Source of the DNA: Neonectria sp. B-13
Lineage: Eukaryota > Ascomycota > Sordariomycetes > Hypocreales > Nectriaceae
Assembly (NCBI GenBank): GCA_002682825.1
Contig: NOKP01000019.1
Span: 62,001 to 126,000 of the forward strand
Length of the DNA stretch: 64,000 bases
Direction of reading: 5' to 3'
Within the stretch, counting starts at the first letter, position 1, and each line of letters starts with the position of its first letter. A program made the position numbers and the translations under genes. The notes beneath the pieces were generated by a model. The model did no database searches, was not told the DNA's origin, and was given only the letters and a program-made list of their open reading frames with translations. Below are positions 57,736 through 64,000 of this stretch, one piece after another.

Positions 57736-58656
57736 CTAGACCTCATACGGGAGGTCTTGCCCAGGATTTGCCTCTTCGTAGTGCACAAGCTTGGCTAGTC
57801 GATACAATAGAGCAGCCAGGACCGCACCGAGCCCTGGTCCCACCCAGTAGATCCAGTGATAATCAGGGAAGGACGCGCCAGCAACCGCGCAGCCGAAACT
57901 CCGCACGGGGTTCAGAGAACCGCCGGTAACGAATACTCCTGTAGGAAACATGATGTGAGTTCTTGACTAGAACATATCAATAAGAGGTGATACATACCTG
58001 GGATCAAGGCCATGAACAACGCAAGTCCGATGCCGACAGGGGCGAGAAAGGTATCCCGAGATTTCTCGACAGCCAGCATCAAAATAACAAAGACTAGCTG
58101 GGCTGTGAAGAACATCTCGAGAAACACGCCCTTGGCAATGGAAGTCTCAAACCCAAGTACCGTATTGACTTGAGCAATTGATCCCGGGAACATTACGTCG
58201 ACGAGTCCACCAGCGCACATGGATCCGAGCAGTTGAGCAGGGACGAGAAACACGGCCCGCATCCAGGGGAGCTGGCCTGCAACACACAAACCCATCGTGA
58301 CCTGCGTTGTTATGTTGAGTCTCGCGTCTTGATTGCATCAAAGGGAAGAGCTTGGTGCTTACTGCTGGGTTGAACAGTCCGCCACTGATGCGGTAGAAAG
58401 CCCACGCGTTGACAAGAAGCGCAAAACCATAAGACAACGCGATCAGAATGTTGGTTGTGCTGGACAGTCCGCCATTGGGCGCCAAGCCTGGCGCCTGCAG
58501 TACGGCCATCAAGTTTCCAGCATAGCCAAAGTAGAGGAAGAAGAAGGTCCCCACGAACTCCCCACATGCGGCGACGAGGTGGCCGTTGACTGTGCTGAGG
58601 TGGCGCCTTTGATGGCCATGAGCGTGATGCCCGTTGGCTTCATCTAGAGACGCCAT
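57736..58656 (-). CDS. Aquaporin (MIP family) with NPA and NPV boxes
   Basis: Exons 58656-58363, 58301-57998 and 57938-57736 give 266 residues. A His-rich cytosolic start ([13 protein letters not shown]) precedes six membrane spans, including [50 protein letters not shown], and [15 protein letters not shown] at the end. The first box is [10 protein letters not shown], intact NPA, split by an intron directly after it. The second is [14 protein letters not shown] instead of NPA. The following Arg of the selectivity filter is kept. It is a water or small-solute channel of the plasma or internal membranes. The changed second box may alter selectivity. Confidence 0.9.
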
Positions 58657-59322
58657 TTCTGTTGCACCTTTTGAGGCTCTACAGAAGGTGGTGTTGAAGC
58701 TGGGATAGGGGCTTTGAAGAAATTCAAGGACATGTTCGTGTCAACAGAAAAAGAAAATAGGAGCTGCCACACCCAGGACAGAATAGTCATAGCAGCCCCT
58801 GAGACAGTTACTAGAGTTTTTATGATTCTCGGCATGATGATGTGGCTTGAGTATGACGCACGTGAGTGTGGTGGAAAATGACGTGGTAATCACTAAAGTT
58901 CAATAGTTCCTCCCATGGTGGCTACTTATTCAGTCGGTATATCAGTACGAATTGTTAAGTGGCAATGAACCTCCCCGAGCTTGTATTGAGCATGTCATCG
59001 CCGATGGGATCGACGATGACTCCAGGCAATAACTAGTGGAATGCACTCGATGCAACATAATTAGTAGCATTTATATAAATATGAGACAATGCCCGCGCAG
59101 CCTTGTTCCTCTCATCTCTCGTTAACTTCACGACCATGAACTTCTCTTCTACTTTACAATGCTAACATTATGGAGAAAGGTTCTAGAGAATTATACGCGA
59201 TGAAGAGCAACCATTTCTTATGACAGAAAATAGTAGGGACCCAGCAACTCAGCACAGTGACATGAACGACTATAAAATCAAAACACCCTTAATGCGACAT
59301 CCTCGACAAATACCGCTGTCAA
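58657..59322. other. Divergent intergenic region, nothing recognised
   Basis: Promoter side of both the aquaporin gene and the small gene at 59322. Confidence 0.5.
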
Positions 59323-59771
59323 ATGTCGGACACTAGGAGCTTGTTCGAGGTCAAACATCAAGTGCTCGGGAGGAATGGCATTTACTCACTGCACAGCAAG
59401 GAGTCTCAAGTGTTTGCAAACCACGTTGACGGGAACGGCCTAAATTCTCAGCCGAAACATCAATTCGCCATCGGTAAAGAGACCCGAGTCAGGACACCGA
59501 CGCCATGTCTTAGCAGAATGCGCTCGCAGGGGACCAGCCACATGCAGAGTCAGTCGCTGACACTTCATTTGACAGTACATCGGAGCTGCGACACTTGCAG
59601 GGCGAGCCTAGTCTTGGCATTAGTCTGGAATGGCCAGGAATTGCTCCCGACCAGTGGAATTCCTGTACGGTGGGAACCAACTGGCTACTGCTTAGCAGCT
59701 CTCCACTTGACGATTTGTTCATTCCAATCCCCGACTACATCGGAATTGAAGTGTATTTTCCGCTTCCTTGA
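59323..59771 (+). CDS. Small uncharacterised two-exon protein, 130 residues
   Basis: Exons 59323-59473 and 59530-59771 with a 56-bp GT-AG intron (donor GGTAAAG, acceptor CTCGCAG) join in phase as HQFAIGDQPHAESVAD. The second exon reads EPSLGISLEWPGIAPDQWNS and PLDDLFIPIPDYIGIEVYFP, more protein-like than the unspliced 154-residue frame. No signal peptide or known domain. Confidence in the spliced form is moderate. Confidence 0.5.
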
Positions 59772-60518
59772 CTCGATAATAGGATGAAGACTGCTCCCTT
59801 ACCATCCTCAGCTGACATCCATCTTCAATGTTAAATGCAGTAGCTACGAATTTGCAAGCGGGGAGTGACCTCCAGGGTCTCGACAAAGACTCCAGGCGTG
59901 CCTTCCGGCCCCTCCCAAAACAAACCTACGCTCGTGTTTCATCACCTTCTGGACACTGAGGGGGCCAGGTCTCGCTTCTATCGTACTGAGTAACATCCCC
60001 TGCTTTTCTAGATGTATGATCTTGCTGAGGGTTGCGAGGGAAATCCCCCTAGTAAATATGAGAAGTGTGTGAAAGCTCGGCTTCAGGAAAAATAGCACTT
60101 GTAACGTGGATTGCATCGATATCGCATTAGTCTCTTAGCTTCATTCTGGCCATGAGACACTGTTAGACTTGATCATCACAGGTATGCATGTGGGTGGCCG
60201 GCTTATTACCTAAGCCTACAGTCACGGCGAGGTCGCCTTAATCGTTGCGAATACCCTCTAGATTTATTATAGAGATTATATCAGTAGTGCATTAGAGAGC
60301 ACTTGTGAGCTTTAGAATCTGTGACCATCGTCGCTTCTTATCCAAAGTGTGAAAAGCCGAGTGGTTACGTCATATCGCAAAGATCTGCAGTAATCATGTA
60401 TCAAAATAGTCTCAGAATACGTCATGTACTTTTTATGACATCGAAAACAGCAAAGCTACCTTTCAGATCCATCCATCCCACCACAACTTCACTGGATAAT
60501 TATCTCAGTACCCTAAAA
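59772..60518. other. Intergenic, nothing recognised
   Basis: About 0.75 kb. The minus-strand open frame 59844-60116 has no motif. Confidence 0.5.
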
Positions 60519-61800
60519 ATGGCCGAGATCGCTGCAGGAGCTCTTGTCGCCGAACAGATTGTCTCCACGGGCATTCAAGCAGCAGCTGTGGCTACCGTGG
60601 CGAAACCCACACAGCTTCTCAAGGCTTCCTTGAGCCAAATAGCTACAACTTCAGGACATGATAGCTCGTAAGAATCTTTGATGTCCTAGTTTGCGGATGC
60701 TTGATACTGACAGTGGTAGCCTTGCGTTGGCTCGGTCGCGTCACACCATCACAGTCATTGGCAACAAAGCGTACATATTTGGAGGCGAGAGCCCAGGTGG
60801 TCAACTGTCTTCTACAGACATACACGCCATTGCGGTGCCCTCCGATGACCAGCCTAACGATATCGACTACGCGTGCTATCCAGCCGTTGCCGCTCCTGAC
60901 GAACACGCCGCTACAGACACACCAGGGCCATTGCCTCGGACTGGACACGCCGCTTGTGCTCGCCACACGTCACTGATTGTCCACGGTGGCCGAGATAAAT
61001 ATGGAAACAACATTGACGACGGTTCATCGTTATGGGTCTGGGATTCACAGAAAATCCAATGGTCCAGAATTCATGGCAATGACACAGAGACGCCTGCACC
61101 GAGATCCGATCACCATATCTTCTTCGACGAAAAGCAAGACATCCTCGTTCTTCACGGCGGAAAAACAGAACCAGGTCGAGAGGGAGAGGGGTCGCAGTCT
61201 TCTGATACATGGCTGTTTGACTTTACTCACACGGTCTGGAGCCAGCTTCCATCTGCTCCAGGACCATCACTAAATTCAGCCTTGGTGAATGAGACACTTT
61301 ACTGCATCGGCGCCGAATCTGGTGTGAGCGGGTCGATTCATTTCCTCAAGCTAGATGCACTCGACAGAGATTTGCGGTGGTCAAGCGTTGACTTTCCCAC
61401 GAGCCCACTCACTCCTGGACCTCGACCGCGAGTTGGCAGTGGTCTGATTGCGATGACAACAGGCTTCGGAAGAAACTACCTTGTGTACTTCTTTGGAAGC
61501 CGAGAAGGCCAATTCTGCTCTGACATGTGGTCATTGCAACTGCCTTCAGATGGTCTGAGTGCGTCCAGTGTCAAAGATACGGTTCGAGACAACATCCCTG
61601 GCGTAGCCTCCGGGTCTTTCAGCTGGTCCGAGATGGAGATAACTCCTACAGAGCCCAAACAAGCTGATGGGAAAGCTCACCCCGGACCTCGGGGCTTTTT
61701 CGGTGCGGATTTGTGTGGCGGGAAGAGTGTTGTATTCTGGGGAGGCATCAACGCCAAGGGCGAGACAGAGTCGGACGGATGGCTACTGAAACTTTCCTAG
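60519..61800 (+). CDS. Kelch-repeat beta-propeller protein
   Basis: Exons 60519-60667 and 60720-61800 around a 52-bp intron, 409 residues. The first 45 residues are an Ala-rich helix (MAEIAAGALVAEQIVSTGIQ). Kelch blades follow, each with a hydrophobic run and Gly-Gly: NKAYIFGGESPGG, TSLIVHGGRDKYG, DILVLHGGKTEPG, LYCIGAESG, YLVYFFGSREG, SVVFWGGINAKG, with DTWLFDFT, DMWSLQL and DGWLLKL closing strands. The layout resembles fungal Kelch proteins of the nitrile-specifier / galactose-oxidase-like type without a catalytic signature. The role is probably as an interaction scaffold. Confidence 0.85.
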
Positions 61801-62299
61801 AACATTTGATAGAAATCAAGTGCATCAGGTACAGCTGGGAGAATTCGACATATTAAATCGTTTGTGAAATCATGTTAATGCTTACAGTATCAGGGAAGCT
61901 CACTCAGATTTCTAAGTTTGCTGTTTTCCGTCTGAAGTCCGCAATTTTTTAACTACCCAGGCAAGTTACTGTTGTCATTTGTTTAGTTATGTAGAGCACC
62001 ATTTTTAAGTGAAAATATATGTCAGGACTCGGGTATGCCAGGATCCCGTTGTTTTCATGTAGCTCCTTGAGCCCTAGTGACTGGCATTCACCATTCCCTC
62101 CGCCCCTTTGAATCCTCTGGAACTTGAAAGTTATCTTAGGATTTGCCCTCTCTACTTGTAACATACTATGGGAGGTAAGAGAGTTGCTGGGCCACGCCAC
62201 TACATAGCTCTAGCTAATGTTCTACCCGGCTAGGAACGATATCAGGAAACTGGCCCTCCATCGTGAACGTCGGTGGGAACCACGACTCCGCCCTGCGCG
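61801..62299. other. Intergenic, nothing recognised
   Basis: About 0.5 kb, AT-rich at the left. Confidence 0.5.
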
Positions 62300-62629
62300 A
62301 TGCAGTGGCTCACCCACAAGTTCCGCCGCGTCCCCAACAATCGCCCCGACGAGAACTTCCTATGCGACTTCCATACCATGCTAGAGGGAGTGGCGCCAAA
62401 CGAACGCATCCTGATTATCGAGGAGGTGCTGAACCTAAAATGCATACCCATGAATGTCGGGTTGAACATCTGCGCCGCCTGCGTGCTGAACTTACCCGGG
62501 AGCGACGCCCAGTCACTACCCAGCTCACCACCCGGTGATGGCACCATGTCCGGCTTCTCCTCCGTCGCCCCGAGCCAGCCTTCTTCTCCTCCGGGCTCCA
62601 AGCACGGTTCCGAACACCTAACGCGATAA
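62300..62629 (+). CDS. Doubtful small protein, 109 residues
   Basis: ATG 62300 follows an in-frame TGA at 62264. The reading MQWLTHKFRRVPNNRPDENF, EGVAPNERILIIEEVLNLK and VGLNICAACVLNLPGSD looks protein-like and then becomes a Ser/Pro tail. Opposing and overlapping frames are also open, so this may be chance. Confidence 0.35.
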   Translation: MQWLTHKFRRVPNNRPDENFLCDFHTMLEGVAPNERILIIEEVLNLKCIPMNVGLNICAACVLNLPGSDAQSLPSSPPGDGTMSGFSSVAPSQPSSPPGSKHGSEHLTR

Positions 62630-63617
62630 TAGGTCCCAATGGGGCCGCCTGACCTCGTCCGTAACATGGTATGCGCAGCCAGCCTACGTTACTCGTCCTT
62701 GTCCACTGATAATAAATTCGCCGCGGAGAAGGAAGACTAGCCAATCGCGGTAACACGGCTTGCTATCTCCAATTGGAGCGCCAGTCGACATAGTATCCAC
62801 GTAATGGAACTCGCCCGTTGGTTCTGGTCTGTTGAACTGATATGTAACGCAAGTCAGACATTACATACACTGTATAGAGAGCTTGACTTATAGCTTTACT
62901 TCTTCTTTGACGGCTTGTAGCACTTGTTCCATGTTAGAAGGATCGAGTGCGTCCCAGAATTCTGCGCTCCGGCGAGGGACGATTCGTTTACGGCAGGCAT
63001 TCTTTGCTCGACTGGTTCCCAGCACTCTGTTTTCTCGAATTAGGCACCTTCGCATGTAGGTTGTCGCGATCTTGGAGCTATTGAATTATCAAAGCCTATA
63101 GAACAACTGTCCTAAGGTTCGACCCGGTTCCATGGGATTCCATCAGGCATCACGTGGACAAGCTATGCGGGAGGCCGACATTGAGAAATCGAGAGGAGTA
63201 TGCTCTGTCAGGCATGCGTGTCTTTGACAGCTGCTTCTGTCCAACATGATTGGGTCAACCTTTGGTCGAGGCAGCGCTAAAATCGCTCTTGTCATCGCCA
63301 ACCAAACAAACCTCGGCCATCCGGGCTCATCATTCCGTGCCAACAGACTCAATCTCAATACGTAATGACAAAAGATTCCATGCGGCTAGTTCACTATTTC
63401 GACTACAGACTATGGTTTGCGCCAAGTAAACGCGCGACATCGATTGCAAAAGCGGTAACGGCCGACTCTGCACTGCCTTCAAGCCAAGCCGTCTGCGCCG
63501 CAATATCCTGGCATGGTCACCACTTGGCATTCCACAGCATAAATACAGAAGTACTAGCCCGCTGGATCTTATTTATTTTAAGCTTAACGGCCTACTGATC
63601 CCCGCAGACCTGCCAAG
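62630..63617. other. Intergenic, nothing recognised
   Basis: About 1 kb with short frames only. Confidence 0.5.
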
Positions 63618-64000
63618 ATGCCCTCCCAACCACTAGGCCCTCCCACCTACGACGACGTGACAGGATCCGGACCTACAGACCAACTCACAGACAAAGAACT
63701 CGTCTGTCTCATTCTCAATGGGGAATCCATTTACCAAGAAGGCCAACCTTGGAGACCCGCATTCCAGATCAGCAACCCTCCGATTGAGGCTCGCGCATCA
63801 ATTTACGGGATTGAGCGCGTCCGCTACCGCTTATCCGACAACGATGGTGACGGCGAGATCAGGTCACGCACTGATCATATTTACGATATCCGGAAAGCAG
63901 TTTCAATGAACCAGAGTGTGGAGATCAACGGACAATCGAGCTGCAAGCGCACATATAAGTGTGTGACGCTGCTGGGGGGAGTGAATTGGCTATCGTGCGA
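63618..64000 (+). CDS. 5' part of an uncharacterised fungal gene cut by the window edge
   Basis: ATG 63618 (context CCAAGATGCC) opens a frame that stays open for 127 codons to the end of the window. It starts MPSQPLGPPTYDDVTGSG, a PPxY-like motif, then DQLTDKELVCLILNGESIYQ, a folded-looking region (PWRPAFQISNPPIEARASIY), YRLSDNDGDGEIRSRTDHIY and KRTYKCVTLLGGVNWL. No signal peptide. The layout is that of a widespread uncharacterised fungal protein type. The length and C-terminus are not visible. Confidence 0.7.
   Translation, partial: MPSQPLGPPTYDDVTGSGPTDQLTDKELVCLILNGESIYQEGQPWRPAFQISNPPIEARASIYGIERVRYRLSDNDGDGEIRSRTDHIYDIRKAVSMNQSVEINGQSSCKRTYKCVTLLGGVNWLSC

Noticed and set aside
62242..62667. 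141-residue minus-strand frame
   Set aside because: Overlaps other open frames with no protein-like features; GC-rich chance frame.
1..64000. tRNA, rRNA, CRISPR or intact transposons
   Set aside because: No cloverleaf-like GGTTCGAATCC-type boxes, direct-repeat arrays with spacers, reverse transcriptase or transposase motifs were seen by eye; a tRNAscan or repeat-library search would be decisive.

Overview
The window looks like nuclear DNA of a filamentous ascomycete, most likely a plant-associated Sordariomycete near Fusarium (inference). Genes are well spaced on both strands. Introns are mostly 47-117 bp with GT(A/G)AGT-like donors and CTRAC/CTGAT-like branch sites. Typical fungal families are present (OrsD-type finger, NACHT-WD40 NLR, DUF7708, PL3 pectate lyase, expansin). 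One AT-rich, TpA-rich block (about 5.69-6.39 kb) has the look of repeat-induced point mutation. Most coding regions are interrupted, so the gene models below are joined by hand from reading frames and splice sites.

Layout. 0-17 kb: the 3' end of a gene cut by the window edge, a zinc-less MDR reductase, an OrsD-finger regulator, the AT-rich relic, a secreted Cys-rich protein, a membrane-anchored MOSC protein, a cyanamide-hydratase-like HD protein, a homeobox/C2H2 factor and a protein with 19 five-residue repeats encoded by a 15-bp minisatellite. 17.9-20.4 kb: a six-exon AAA ATPase with a GC-AG intron. 22-26.8 kb: an expansin-like protein, a dead sugar transporter and a PL3 pectate lyase, i.e. 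a small plant-cell-wall set. 30-31.7 kb: a two-module plus coiled-coil protein carrying a one-base frameshift. 32-35 kb: a MATE-type transporter and an M43 secreted metalloprotease.

35.5-57 kb is the most unusual part. It holds a 1,666-residue NACHT-WD40 NLR with extra coding sequence just beyond its stop. A divergent pair of paralogues of unknown function follows, sharing a 472-bp promoter, with a small gene overlapping one of them tail to tail. Next come an orphan 554-residue protein, a second and larger AAA ATPase of the same family as the first, and a DUF7708 STAND-like protein with a degenerate P-loop. NLR and STAND proteins of this kind act in fungal non-self recognition, so an immunity-like neighbourhood is a reasonable hypothesis, but nothing in the sequence proves the genes work together.

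57-64 kb: a coding remnant, an aquaporin whose second NPA box is NPV, a small two-exon unknown, a Kelch-repeat protein, a doubtful small ORF, and a gene cut by the right edge. No tRNA, rRNA, CRISPR array or intact transposon was recognised.
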